NCBI GenBank assembly: GCA_946631895.1
Contig: CAMPAN010000004.1
Coordinates: 1 to 49,687, forward strand
Length of the DNA: 49,687 nucleotides
Reading direction: 5' to 3'
Origin: an uncultured Clostridia bacterium
GTDB lineage: Bacteria > Bacillota > Clostridia > Christensenellales > CAG-138
Shown: piece by piece, positions 19,117-27,696 of the stretch
Position numbering within the stretch: position 1 is the stretch's first letter
Layout of the letters: each line of letters begins with the position of its first letter
Made by a program: the position numbers and the translations under genes
Notes under the pieces: model-generated
Told to the model about the DNA's origin: nothing
Seen by the model: only the letters and a program-made list of their open reading frames with translations
Databases searched by the model: none

Positions 19117-20376
19117 TTATTCGTCCTTCCACTGATACTGGATATGGAACGGATAGCCGTCGCCGATCATATCCACGATCGCGTAATACGCGTCCACATC
19201 GCTCATTTCAAGCACGATCGTTGTAAGCTTCTTGCAGCCTTTCAGATTGTAATACTGCTCTTCCGGAATCGGGCACTTCCCGAGATCCAGCTTTTTCAGC
19301 ACGGCAAAATTATTGAAATAGCTCAGATCGCTGACCTTCGTATGGTTCAGCCGCAGCTGCGTGAGCTTCTTCAGCTTCGTCAGCGGCTTCACGTTCTTCA
19401 GCTTGCTGTTGCGCCCGATGTGCAGGAATTTCAGTTTTGAGAGCTTCGACAGCGGCGTAACGTCGGTGATCTTCTTGAGATCGTAAAGATACAGCGTTTC
19501 GAGATTCGTCAGGTTCGAAAGCGGTTTCAGATCCTCATCCGTCAGCGGATTGCCCGCAAGGTTCAGATAGGTGAGCTTTTTGAGCCCCGAAAGCGCTTCG
19601 GTGTCGTCGATCTTATTGTGCGAAAGGTTCATCCAGCGCAGATTCGTAAGACTCTCCAGCCAGGAAATGTCCGTGATCGCATTGCCATCGCCCGTGCCGC
19701 AGTATGTGAACGCCAGCTTTTTGAGCTTTGTGAGCTTCCCGATCGGCGCGTAATTCTCCAGACTGCAGTATTCGAGCACGAGCTCCTCAAGATCCGGGCA
19801 CAGCGTGACAAGGTTCTGTACCTCTTCCTCGGTGATGTGGCGCGGCTTTTTGCTCTTGCCGTTGATGCCGCGGCTCTTGCCGTTGATCTTCTTCTCGCCC
19901 ACCTTGATCGTCTTTCCGCCGAACATGAACGAATCCGGCATCTGCGTCGGCGCGGCGGTCGGCGCGTCCGTCTGCTCCGGCGTCGTCACCGTGATCGGTT
20001 CCGGCGTCGTCACGACGATCGGTTCCGGCGTCTGCTGCGTCTCCGGATCCTCCGGGTCTTCCGGATCCTCCGGGTTTTCCGGATCTTCCGGATCCTCCGG
20101 GTTTTCCGGGTCTTCCGGATCTTCCGGATCTTCCGGCGCCCACGGGTCCGGATCCGCCTGCTGCGGCGTCCCCTCCGACGATTCCGGAAGCAGGCTCGTC
20201 TCCGCACCGCGGTTCTCCGGCGTTTCGCCCGGATCGCACTGTATGATCTTAAAGTGCAGCAGCACGAAAATCGAACCGGTAAGCAACAGCACAAAAATCA
20301 CACTGCACAGCAGTATGAACAACCAGAGCGGGATTCCGCCGCCCTTATGATTTCGCGATCCGGATGAATATTCCAT
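19117..20376 (-). CDS. membrane-anchored leucine-rich repeat protein 1
   Basis: The ATG at 20376 has AAGGAGG just upstream (419 residues); the frame is open further upstream but without a ribosome binding site. A transmembrane segment lies at about 17-41. A Pro-Glu-Asp repeat stalk and a TPEPI/Thr-rich linker follow, then DSFMFGGKTI. About eight leucine-rich repeats of the short bacterial type fill the C-terminal half (LTNLRWMNLSHNKIDD). It would display an LRR domain outside the cell; the ligand is unknown. It is a clear paralog of the protein at 40277-41602. Confidence 0.88.
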   Translation of the reverse strand: MEYSSGSRNHKGGGIPLWLFILLCSVIFVLLLTGSIFVLLHFKIIQCDPGETPENRGAETSLLPESSEGTPQQADPDPWAPEDPEDPEDPENPEDPEDPENPEDPEDPEDPETQQTPEPIVVTTPEPITVTTPEQTDAPTAAPTQMPDSFMFGGKTIKVGEKKINGKSRGINGKSKKPRHITEEEVQNLVTLCPDLEELVLEYCSLENYAPIGKLTKLKKLAFTYCGTGDGNAITDISWLESLTNLRWMNLSHNKIDDTEALSGLKKLTYLNLAGNPLTDEDLKPLSNLTNLETLYLYDLKKITDVTPLSKLSKLKFLHIGRNSKLKNVKPLTKLKKLTQLRLNHTKVSDLSYFNNFAVLKKLDLGKCPIPEEQYYNLKGCKKLTTIVLEMSDVDAYYAIVDMIGDGYPFHIQYQWKDE

Positions 20377-20417
20377 AGCCCCCTCCTTATGATGATCCTT
20401 GTTCGGATGACAGTTAC

Positions 20418-20445
20418 AGTATAACATGTTCTTTCGCTTTTGCAA
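20418..20445 (-). promoter_or_regulatory. promoter of LRR protein 1
   Basis: The -35 is TTGCAA (20445-20440) and the -10 is TATACT (20423-20418), with a 16-bp spacer. The predicted 5' UTR is about 35 nt. Confidence 0.65.
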
Positions 20446-20501
20446 AGGCAATACCGCGTTCCCGCGCGTATAATTGCAGGAATTTACAGTTTTCCGTGCA
20501 A

Positions 20502-20529
20502 AAAAACAGCGGGAGCATGCCGCTCCCGC
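20502..20529 (-). terminator. terminator of pckA
   Basis: An 8-bp stem (20509-20516 with 20522-20529) and 5-nt loop are followed on the minus strand by a T run (A run on plus ending near 20507). It begins 24 nt after the pckA stop codon. Confidence 0.9.
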
Positions 20530-20552
20530 CGTCAGAGTGCTGTTTTCGGAAC

Positions 20553-22151
20553 TTACGCCTTCGGACCTGCGTTCTTGATCGCCTCGGGCATGTCGGGATA
20601 CTTCTTCTCGAAGTTCGTCTGGAACATGCCGGCGAGCTTCTTCGCCTGCGCGTCGTAGGCTTCCTTATCCGCCCAGAGGTTGCGCGGATTCATGATCTCT
20701 TCGGGCACGTCCGCACCGGGCACGAACGCGGGCACGTCGAGGTTGAACACGTCGTTGTGCGTGAACGGGACGTTTTCCTTCGCATACGCGTCGTTCAGCG
20801 CGGCGGTGATCATCGCGCGGGTGTAGCGCAGCTTCATGCGCGGGTTCTTGGTTCCGTCCGGATTGACCGCGGGACCGGAAACCCAACCGGTGTTCACAAG
20901 ATACACCTTCGTGTTGTACTTTTCGATGCGCTCGCCGAGCATGCCCGCGTAGACCGATGCGCGGAGCGGCATGAACGGCTCGCCGAACAGCGTGGAGAAC
21001 GTCGGAACCGGCTCGTTGATGCCGATCTCGGTGCCCGCAACCTTGGAGGTGAAGCCAGTGACGAACTGATACATCGCCGCTTCCTTCGAAAGCAGGGAGA
21101 TGGGCGGGAGCACGCCGAATGAGTCGCAGGTCAGGAAGATGACGACCTTCGGGATGCCGCCGATGCCGGGGATCGCGGCGTTCGGAATGTACTCGACCGG
21201 ATAGCCCACGCGGCTGTTGATTGCAAGGCTCGGATCGGAGTAGTCCGGCTGGCGCCTGTCGTTGACCACAACGTTCTCGACCAGCGAACCGAAGCGGATC
21301 GCGCGATAGATCTCCGGCTGTTCCTCTTCGACGAGGTCGATGCACTTTGCGTAGCAGCCGCCTTCGATATTGAAGATGCCCTCTTCATCCCAGCCGTGCT
21401 CGTCGTCGCCGATCAGCATGCGGTTCGGGTCTGCGGACAGCGTCGTCTTGCCGGTGCCGGAAAGACCGAAGAAGACCGCTGTCTCTTTCGTTTCGGGATC
21501 CATGTTCGCCGAGCAGTGCATCGGCAGCGTGCCTTCGAGCGGCAGCACGAAGTTCATGGTGGAGAAGACGGATTTTTTGATCTCGCCCGCGTACTGACTT
21601 CCCGCGACGATGATCATGTGCGCTTCATAGTCGATCATGATCGCCGCTTCGGAGCGCGTGCCGTCGATCTCGGGGCTGCACTTGAAGCCCGGGCACGCAA
21701 TCAGCGTGTAATCCGGCTCGCCGAAATTCTCCAGCTCCTCTTCCGTCGGACGAACGAGCAGGTCGCGGATGAACAGCGCCTCGCTTGCGAGCTCGCAGAT
21801 CACGCGGAACTTCTTTGCGTATTTCTTGTCCGCGCCGGCAAAGCCGTCGAACACGAACACGTCGCGTCCCTGCAGGTATGCGACCATCTTGGACTTGATG
21901 GCGTTGAACTTCTCGCGCTTCACGGGCACGTTGACCTTGCCCCACGCGATCAGATCGTGCACGCCTTCGGAATCCACGATGAACTTGTCCTGCGCGCTTC
22001 TGCCGGTATACTTGCCGGTTTTGACGAGCAGCGCGCCGTTGTCCATGATGACGCCTTCGCCGCGTTCCAGCGCATGCTCATAGAGCTCCGGAACCGTCAG
22101 GTTGCGGTAGACCGCTTTGGGATGGATGATGCCGAGATGTTCGAGATTCAT
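20553..22151 (-). CDS. pckA: phosphoenolpyruvate carboxykinase (ATP)
   Basis: This 532-residue enzyme interconverts oxaloacetate plus ATP with PEP, CO2 and ADP. The kinase-1a loop GLSGTGKTT is at 229-237, followed by the metal-binding kinase-2 region DPNRMLIGDDEHGW (241-254). The N-terminal substrate region TGRSAQDKF and the central ARG-type anion sites are also recognisable. The length is normal for the ATP-dependent family. The ATG at 22151 follows AAGGAG by 9 nt. It is monocistronic with a clear promoter and terminator. Close to the glycogen genes, it may serve gluconeogenesis or PEP carboxylation in fermentation (inference). Confidence 0.97.
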   Translation of the reverse strand: MNLEHLGIIHPKAVYRNLTVPELYEHALERGEGVIMDNGALLVKTGKYTGRSAQDKFIVDSEGVHDLIAWGKVNVPVKREKFNAIKSKMVAYLQGRDVFVFDGFAGADKKYAKKFRVICELASEALFIRDLLVRPTEEELENFGEPDYTLIACPGFKCSPEIDGTRSEAAIMIDYEAHMIIVAGSQYAGEIKKSVFSTMNFVLPLEGTLPMHCSANMDPETKETAVFFGLSGTGKTTLSADPNRMLIGDDEHGWDEEGIFNIEGGCYAKCIDLVEEEQPEIYRAIRFGSLVENVVVNDRRQPDYSDPSLAINSRVGYPVEYIPNAAIPGIGGIPKVVIFLTCDSFGVLPPISLLSKEAAMYQFVTGFTSKVAGTEIGINEPVPTFSTLFGEPFMPLRASVYAGMLGERIEKYNTKVYLVNTGWVSGPAVNPDGTKNPRMKLRYTRAMITAALNDAYAKENVPFTHNDVFNLDVPAFVPGADVPEEIMNPRNLWADKEAYDAQAKKLAGMFQTNFEKKYPDMPEAIKNAGPKA

Positions 22152-22219
22152 TTCGTTTTCTCCTTTTCATAATAATCTTTGGAAAGCGGCATGTTCCCAT
22201 ATCGCCCCATCTTAGCTTC

Positions 22220-22248
22220 AGTATACTCCGTCCCGCGCCCGATTGCAA
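22220..22248 (-). promoter_or_regulatory. pckA promoter
   Basis: The -35 is TTGCAA (22248-22243) and the -10 is TATACT (22225-22220), with a 17-bp spacer. The 5' UTR is about 60 nt. Confidence 0.7.
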
Positions 22249-22263
22249 GAGCATTTCATGCGC

Positions 22264-22643
22264 CGCAAGGCAGAATTCATGCCGAAGGGACGATTCATTG
22301 GCAATCCCTCCGCCTCGTTCCTCGGCACCTCTCTTTTTAACACTTCGCTTCCACTACGCTACGCTTCGTTACAGAGGTAGATCGCGCGTTTGATCGCGCG
22401 TACCATGCTTCGTTGCTGCGGTAGATCGCGCGCTTCCCGCGCGTACCATCCACAAGGGAGGCCTTTGGGCGCGCTGTTCTTGCCTCCCCTGTGCAAGGGG
22501 AGGTGGGTGAACGCAGTGAACCCGGAAGGGTTGTTCATGCGACTTTGCCGCAATTCATTTACGACCCTCCCGTCAGCCGTTCGGCTGCCACCCTCCCTGA
22601 CAAGGGAGGGTCGACGTTCACGCGCAAGGCGGAATTCATTCCG
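22264..22643. repeat. GC-rich hairpin repeat cluster flanked by 21-bp direct repeats
   Basis: This fills most of the gene-free stretch 22152-22644. A 21-bp sequence beginning CGCAAGGC occurs at 22264-22284 and again at 22623-22643 (19 of 21 identical). Between them are two copies of a GTAGATCGCGCG...CGCGCGTACCAT unit (about 22376-22406 and 22431-22450), a hairpin at 22483-22503 (CCTCCCCT/AGGGGAGG) and a compound hairpin at 22563-22612 with an inner CAGCCGTTCGGCTG. I recall similar GC-rich hairpins scattered between genes in gut Clostridia. No transposase is present. A MITE-like or REP-like element is possible. Confidence 0.6.
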
Positions 22644-22644
22644 C

Positions 22645-23208
22645 TTATCGTCCGACGAACAGCTTTGCATACCAAAGGAGAACCGTGAACAGCACGGACA
22701 GCGCCGGAATGCCGACCGCGTTCAGAATCACCGTCGGCGCGCTTCTGTTTTCGATCTGTTTTTTGAGCTTTCCCCGGACCTTTTCGGCATACTCCTTTCG
22801 GTTCCGGATCCGGTTGCCCCGGTAGAGCGTAAATCTGCGGGAAAAAAGCGCCGGACCCCATGAGAGAAGCGCGCAGATCGTTGACGCCCGGACGGCAAAC
22901 AGCGTCCATTCCGCCTTGAGCCATAGATTCGAAATCACCGCCGATACAAGCAGAACGGAAGAAACGAGAAATACCCAGAACTGCGTATAGTACCCGATGG
23001 GCACGTCCTTGCGAATGTCCAGGAACAGCAGTTTTTTCATGCTCCCGTATCGTTCCGGAAAGTGAAAAAGCTTCTTTGCGCTTCTCCTTCCGTGGATGAA
23101 TTCGATATCGTCATGAAAGCGCACGTCGAATGCAACATAACACAGCGGAAGCATCAGCAGATACGCGATCAGCACGCCGACGGACGCCAGAATATTGCGA
23201 ACGATCAT
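22645..23208 (-). CDS. unknown multi-pass membrane protein
   Basis: I prefer the ATG at 23208 (187 residues), with GGAG 8 nt upstream and a hydrophobic N-terminus (MIVRNILASVGVLIAYLLM). The frame stays open upstream, but that part overlaps the neighbouring gene and is low-complexity shadow sequence. Four hydrophobic segments are visible, at about 5-27, 78-100, 103-120 and the C-terminus, with a basic loop (RGNRIRNRKEYAEKVRGKLK) between. I do not recognise the family. It follows the gene at 23225 by 16 nt and is probably cotranscribed with it. Confidence 0.7.
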   Translation of the reverse strand: MIVRNILASVGVLIAYLLMLPLCYVAFDVRFHDDIEFIHGRRSAKKLFHFPERYGSMKKLLFLDIRKDVPIGYYTQFWVFLVSSVLLVSAVISNLWLKAEWTLFAVRASTICALLSWGPALFSRRFTLYRGNRIRNRKEYAEKVRGKLKKQIENRSAPTVILNAVGIPALSVLFTVLLWYAKLFVGR

Positions 23209-23224
23209 AGAATTGCTCCATTCG

Positions 23225-23632
23225 TTAAACAGTCGGATTGCAATTGAGCCCGTTCCGGAAGAGCAGGATGCGCAATACCGCGAGAACGATCCATTTGCTG
23301 CCGCATACGGCGACCCAGATCCACAGGAGCGGCAGCCGTTCCGACGCGGCTGCAAACAGCAGAAACGCATCGGAAAGCAGTGCGACGACCGCATATCCGA
23401 GATACAGCCTTCGGATCCTCTGCGCCGTCTCCGGCTTCCTGCACTCCGCTGCGACGGAGGCAAGCGTGAGCCTGTCCCAAAGCGAAAGCTCCCGCAGACG
23501 TTCCGTTCTTTTCTTCTTTCGCACATACTTTCCGCAGCCGCCGAACCGCAGCGCAAGCAGCGCTCGGCGAAAGCTGTACAGAATCAGCCCGTCGAGCAGC
23601 AGGACCGAGAGCATGAGCAAAGCTTGTTTCAC
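23225..23632 (-). CDS. unknown small membrane protein
   Basis: The best start is a GTG at 23632 (135 residues) with AGG 8 nt upstream; an ATG at 23755 extends the frame with non-hydrophobic residues and looks less likely. Hydrophobic segments lie at the N-terminus (VKQALLMLSVLLLDGLILY) and in two C-terminal helices around FLLFAAASERLPLLWIWVAV. A very basic loop (KYVRKKKRTERLR) lies between. No domain is recognised. With the downstream gene it forms a two-gene membrane-protein unit of unknown role. Confidence 0.65.
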   Translation of the reverse strand: MKQALLMLSVLLLDGLILYSFRRALLALRFGGCGKYVRKKKRTERLRELSLWDRLTLASVAAECRKPETAQRIRRLYLGYAVVALLSDAFLLFAAASERLPLLWIWVAVCGSKWIVLAVLRILLFRNGLNCNPTV

Positions 23633-23842
23633 GTTTGATACCTGTCCTTCCGCGTTCTCCGATCCGATAACGAAACGATCGTTTCCGAAACAGCCGGGAA
23701 ATGCCGTTTCATTGTCTTTTCTGCGAGACCTCATTTCCCGATACCATCCTATCAAAACAGGACCGTATCTGTAAACCGGTCCTTTTCGGAAATAGATTGC
23801 CGTATATTGTGAAAAACGCGGAATTACAGCCGAAGCCGCGCG

Positions 23843-24724
23843 TCACTCCTGATTGATCTCGTGCTTCAGGCACTCCTTCATATAGAGGACGCAGTAGTCC
23901 TCGAAGCTCTCCTCGGCTTCGGCGCTCGAAAGAAGCATCTTCAGGATGCGGTACGGGATCACAATATTGCCGGTCGTGTCGCGCTTGCTGTTGCGCGCCG
24001 CAAGGTGGATGATGACCTCGTGCATGTCCTTTGCGCGGAACGCCTCCTGATACTGCTTTTTCGCCTGCTCGCGGTAGCGGCGGCACGACCGGTTATGCAG
24101 GATCCGCAGTACCGTCGCGATGCCGAAGGTCAGCGGCAGAAACGCCGAGATCGAGATCCAGGACGGGATCCGTGTGAGAAAACCGTAAAAGTCTTCCCAG
24201 TGTCCGAGCACCGCCACAAGCGTATAGTAGATGCAGGCATAGATGAACACCGGAATCAGCGAAAGGAAGGTCGAGGCAAAGGTGAGGTGCGTATCCTTCA
24301 GAACAAAGCAGAACACAAGGATCGCAAGGATCGGGCAGAGCCCGTGCAGGAAGAACCGCGAGCCGGTGAAGATCAGCACGAATCCTTTGACCGGCGCGAG
24401 GATAAAGAGCGAAACGAGAAACGTCAGCGAGAGCGCGGTCGACGAGACAAACAACAGGCGCACCAGCCAGTCCGGCAAGCGGAAATAGCCGTTCCGGAGA
24501 CCGTCGACCGTATACGGCAGCGTCAGAAACATTGCGATGCCCATAAAGATATTGGAATTGACGGTGAACATGCAGAACGTCTCGATCCCCATGTGGTCGA
24601 AGTTCTCATCCTCGAGCGTCGTGAGGTTCATGACCACGCCGACGCATACGCAGATCACGACCGCCGCCGAGAACAGCAGCGTCAGCAAGCATTTCCGGCG
24701 ATTGACGTTTTCGATCCGTTTCAT
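23843..24724 (-). CDS. six-helix membrane protein resembling the AIG1/FAR-17a (Pr6Pr) group
   Basis: The start at 24724 has AGGGGGG upstream (293 residues). About six transmembrane helices fill residues 13-225, followed by a soluble C-terminal tail of about 65 residues rich in Lys, Glu and Arg. Two motifs recall the FAR-17a/AIG1 family: FTVNSNIFMG after helix 1, and FFLHGLCPILAIL later. In animal AIG1 and ADTRP a Thr and a His at comparable places are catalytic for fatty-acid-ester hydrolysis. The bacterial function is unknown and the family link is tentative. It is monocistronic. Confidence 0.75.
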   Translation of the reverse strand: MKRIENVNRRKCLLTLLFSAAVVICVCVGVVMNLTTLEDENFDHMGIETFCMFTVNSNIFMGIAMFLTLPYTVDGLRNGYFRLPDWLVRLLFVSSTALSLTFLVSLFILAPVKGFVLIFTGSRFFLHGLCPILAILVFCFVLKDTHLTFASTFLSLIPVFIYACIYYTLVAVLGHWEDFYGFLTRIPSWISISAFLPLTFGIATVLRILHNRSCRRYREQAKKQYQEAFRAKDMHEVIIHLAARNSKRDTTGNIVIPYRILKMLLSSAEAEESFEDYCVLYMKECLKHEINQE

Positions 24725-24752
24725 TGCCCGCACCCCCCTTTTCTTAAATACA

Positions 24753-24781
24753 ATAGTATAGAATCCGTCCCGGGATGTCAA
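24753..24781 (-). promoter_or_regulatory. promoter of the six-helix membrane protein
   Basis: A perfect -35 TTGACA (24781-24776) is paired with -10 TACTAT (24758-24753) at 17 bp. TATACT at 15 bp is the alternative. Confidence 0.6.
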
Positions 24782-24907
24782 GCGGTTCCTGCGTCTGCGC
24801 GCCATTCGCGGTGTTCGGAGAAGCAATCCCTGCGCCTGCGGCGCATGAGGCGGCGGAGACGTCATAATATCACAGAATGTTTACTGGTAAAACCGGAACT
24901 GCTATGC

Positions 24908-24913
24908 TATAAT
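24908..24913 (+). promoter_or_regulatory. -10 box six bases before the GH3 start codon
   Basis: A perfect TATAAT ends at 24913 and the ATG begins at 24920. The expected transcription start therefore falls on or next to the ATG, and no Shine-Dalgarno sequence precedes it. The -35 is poor (TGGTAA at 24885-24890 with a 17-bp spacer). Confidence 0.6.
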
Positions 24914-24919
24914 GGTATC

Positions 24920-26194
24920 ATGAAGAGGTTTTGGTGTCTGATCTTGATCGCGATCCTGCTGCTCGGCTGCGGGACGGAACCGAACGCGCCGATCGTCGAG
25001 ATCGATCCCGCGCAGGACACCGCTGCGCCGGAAACCGCCGCGGTCCCCGAAACGCCTGCCCCGACGCCGACCGAAGCGCCGACGCCGGAGCCGACGCCCA
25101 CGCCGGAGCCGACGCCGGAACCCACGCTGTCGCCCGAACAGCGCCTGTATGCCTACATCGACGGCATGCGCACCGAAGAAAAGATCGGTCAGCTCTGCAT
25201 GTTCGGCTTTTCCGGAACGAAGGAAATCAGTTCGGAATTCAAAAAGATCATGCAGGAGTATCACATCGGCAATGTGATCCTCTTCGGGCAGAACATGTCC
25301 CGGACGAACAGCGACGGCGGCTTCGGACAGTGCCGCAGGCTCAGCGACAGCGTCCGGAACGCGAATGTCAGTGAGATCCCGCTTCTGATCAGTACGGACG
25401 TCGAGGGCGGAAGGGTCACCCGCTTCCATTGGAGCAAGTCGCTTCTGAGCGCGCAGTCGCTCGGCAAAAAGGACGATCCGGACCGCGCGTTCGACCAGTT
25501 CCGCTACATTGCGGACGGTCTCTGCCGCGCGGGAATCAACGTGGATCTTGCCCCGTGCCTGGACATTGCGCCGGATCCGGATTCGACCTTTCTCGGGAAG
25601 CGCATCATTTCCTCCGACGCGGAAGTGACCGCGCGCATCGGCGCCGCCTGCATCGACGGTCTGCACGACGGCGGTTGCCTGTCCATCGTCAAGCATTTCC
25701 CGGGGCACGGCGCGACGACGGCGGATTCGCACGCATCCACGCCGGTCGTCAGGAAATCGCTCGATTCGCTCGAAAGCTACGAGCTGCGTCCGTTCTCGGA
25801 CCTGATCCATGCCGCGGACGGCGTGATGGTCGCGCACATCCTGTACCCCTCGATCGACGCGGATCACATCGCGAGCCAGTCCGAGGTATTCCTGACGGAG
25901 ATTCTGCGGGACGGGCTCGGCTTCGAGGGATTCATCATGAGCGACGATTTCCGCATGGCGGGGCTCCGGAAACAGACCTCGCTTTCCGACGGCGCGGTGC
26001 AGTTCATCCTTGCGGGCGGGGATCTGATCCTGTGCGGCGCAAACCATACCTATCAAAGGCAGATTCTCGACGGTCTCTATAAGGCGGTCGAAAACGGCAC
26101 GATCGGAGAGCAGCGGCTCAATGAAAGCGTGTACCGGATTCTTTCGGCAAAGATGCGGGTCACCGGATGGAACCCGTTCGAATATGAGGATTGA
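24920..26194 (+). CDS. GH3 family lipoprotein, beta-N-acetylhexosaminidase (NagZ)-like
   Basis: This 424-residue protein begins with a lipoprotein signal (lipobox LLLGC, C17). A Pro-Thr-Glu stalk (45-70) follows, then a GH3 TIM barrel. KHFPGHG at 258-264 and DSH at 269-271 are the NagZ-specific catalytic loop, and D342 in MSDDFRMAG is the likely nucleophile. Such enzymes release GlcNAc from muropeptides or other beta-hexosaminides. The lipoprotein form places it outside the membrane, as in Gram-positive NagZ proteins involved in wall turnover. It heads a plus-strand unit with a DUF1846 protein and an L,D-transpeptidase-like lipoprotein. Confidence 0.93.
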   Translation: MKRFWCLILIAILLLGCGTEPNAPIVEIDPAQDTAAPETAAVPETPAPTPTEAPTPEPTPTPEPTPEPTLSPEQRLYAYIDGMRTEEKIGQLCMFGFSGTKEISSEFKKIMQEYHIGNVILFGQNMSRTNSDGGFGQCRRLSDSVRNANVSEIPLLISTDVEGGRVTRFHWSKSLLSAQSLGKKDDPDRAFDQFRYIADGLCRAGINVDLAPCLDIAPDPDSTFLGKRIISSDAEVTARIGAACIDGLHDGGCLSIVKHFPGHGATTADSHASTPVVRKSLDSLESYELRPFSDLIHAADGVMVAHILYPSIDADHIASQSEVFLTEILRDGLGFEGFIMSDDFRMAGLRKQTSLSDGAVQFILAGGDLILCGANHTYQRQILDGLYKAVENGTIGEQRLNESVYRILSAKMRVTGWNPFEYED

Positions 26195-26205
26195 GGAGCA
26201 AACCC

Positions 26206-27693
26206 ATGACAAAAATCGGATTTGACAACGAGAAGTATATCTCGATGCAGTCGCAGCGGATCCTGGAGCGTATCGCTTCGTTCGGGGACAAGCTGTATCT
26301 GGAGTTCGGCGGCAAGCTGTTCGACGACTACCACGCGGCTCGTGTGCTGCCGGGCTTCGAACCGGACAGCAAGATCCGCATGCTGGAAAAACTCAGGGAC
26401 AGCACGGAGATCATCATTGCGATCCACGCGGGCGACATCGAGCACAACAAGGTCAGAAACGACCTCGATATCGCTTACGACCGCGAGGTCCTGCGTCTCA
26501 CCGACGCGTTCCGCAAGAAGGGACTGCTCGTGTCCGGCGTTGTTATTACGCGGTACGCAAGCCAGCCTGCGGTCGACGCCTTTGCGGACAAGCTCCGCCG
26601 GCTCGGCGTGAAGGTCTACTTCCACTATCCGATCGCAGGTTATCCGCAAAACCCCGGCCTGATCCTGAGCCCCGAAGGCTTCGGCAAAAACCAGTTTGTG
26701 GAAACGACGCGTCCTCTGGTCGTCGTCACCGCGCCGGGTCCGGGCAGCGGCAAGCTCGCCGTGTGTCTGTCGCAGGTCTATCAGGAGTTCACGCGCGGCG
26801 TACGCGCGGGCTACGCGAAGTTCGAGACGTTCCCGATCTGGAACCTGCCCGTTTCGCATCCGGTCAACCTCGCCTATGAAGCGGCGACGACCGACCTTGA
26901 CGACGTGAATCTGATCGACCCGTTCCACCTCGAAGCGTACGGCAAGACGACGACGAACTACAACCGCGACGTCGAATCCTTCCCGGTGCTGAACATGATG
27001 TTCGAGCACATCTACGGCACGTCTCCCTACCATTCGCCGACGGACATGGGCGTCAATATGGTCGGCTTCTGCATCACCGACGACGACGCGGTGCGCAAGG
27101 CTGCCTGTCAGGAGATCATCCGCCGCTACTACAGCGCCGCGTGCGCGTTCAAGCGCGGTCTCATCGACCGCGATCAGATCGACAAGGCGGAATTTTTGAT
27201 GACCCGCGCGGGCGTCACGATCGCAGACCGTCCGGTGGTCGCGGCGGCGCTTGCGCGCGACAGGGAGACCGGCGGCGCGGCTATGGCGATCGAACTGCCC
27301 GACGGACAGATGGTCACCGGCAGAAACGGCACGATGATGGGCGCCGCGGCAGGCGCGCTGATGAACGCGCTGAAGGCGCTCGCGGGCATTCAGCCGGATA
27401 TCGACCTCATCGCGCCGATCGTTCTCGAACCGATCCGCAAGCTCAAGACGGACCATTTCGGCAGCGAAAATCCGCGGCTGCACAGCGACGAGCTTCTGTA
27501 TGCGCTCAGCATCTGCGCCACGATGAACCCGACCGCCGATCGCGCCATGAAAGCGCTGGGAGGGCTCAAGGGACTCGAAGCGCATTCGACCGTGATGCTT
27601 TCCCGCGTCGATCTCGAGGTCTATCGCCGTCTCGGCATCAATCTGACCTGCGAGCCGCAGCGCAAGACCAACCGGCTCTTCGATCATAACTGA
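26206..27693 (+). CDS. DUF1846 (UPF0371) family protein
   Basis: The ATG at 26206 follows GAGGAG (495 residues, typical for the family). It starts MTKIGFDNEKYI, and carries the P-loop-like APGPGSGKLA at 176-185 and conserved SHPVNLAYEAATTDL and YGTSPYHSPTDMG stretches. The family is soluble and cytoplasmic, with structures known but no firmly established biochemical activity that I can cite. The gene begins 11 nt after the GH3 stop codon and ends 3 nt before the transpeptidase start, so it is translated from the same message. Confidence 0.93.
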   Translation: MTKIGFDNEKYISMQSQRILERIASFGDKLYLEFGGKLFDDYHAARVLPGFEPDSKIRMLEKLRDSTEIIIAIHAGDIEHNKVRNDLDIAYDREVLRLTDAFRKKGLLVSGVVITRYASQPAVDAFADKLRRLGVKVYFHYPIAGYPQNPGLILSPEGFGKNQFVETTRPLVVVTAPGPGSGKLAVCLSQVYQEFTRGVRAGYAKFETFPIWNLPVSHPVNLAYEAATTDLDDVNLIDPFHLEAYGKTTTNYNRDVESFPVLNMMFEHIYGTSPYHSPTDMGVNMVGFCITDDDAVRKAACQEIIRRYYSAACAFKRGLIDRDQIDKAEFLMTRAGVTIADRPVVAAALARDRETGGAAMAIELPDGQMVTGRNGTMMGAAAGALMNALKALAGIQPDIDLIAPIVLEPIRKLKTDHFGSENPRLHSDELLYALSICATMNPTADRAMKALGGLKGLEAHSTVMLSRVDLEVYRRLGINLTCEPQRKTNRLFDHN

Positions 27694-27696
27694 GCT

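Noticed and set aside
23622..23637. Third parS site (TGTTTCACGTTTGATA)
   Set aside because: Only 12 of 16 positions match, the right half-site is lost, and it lies at the start of a coding region.
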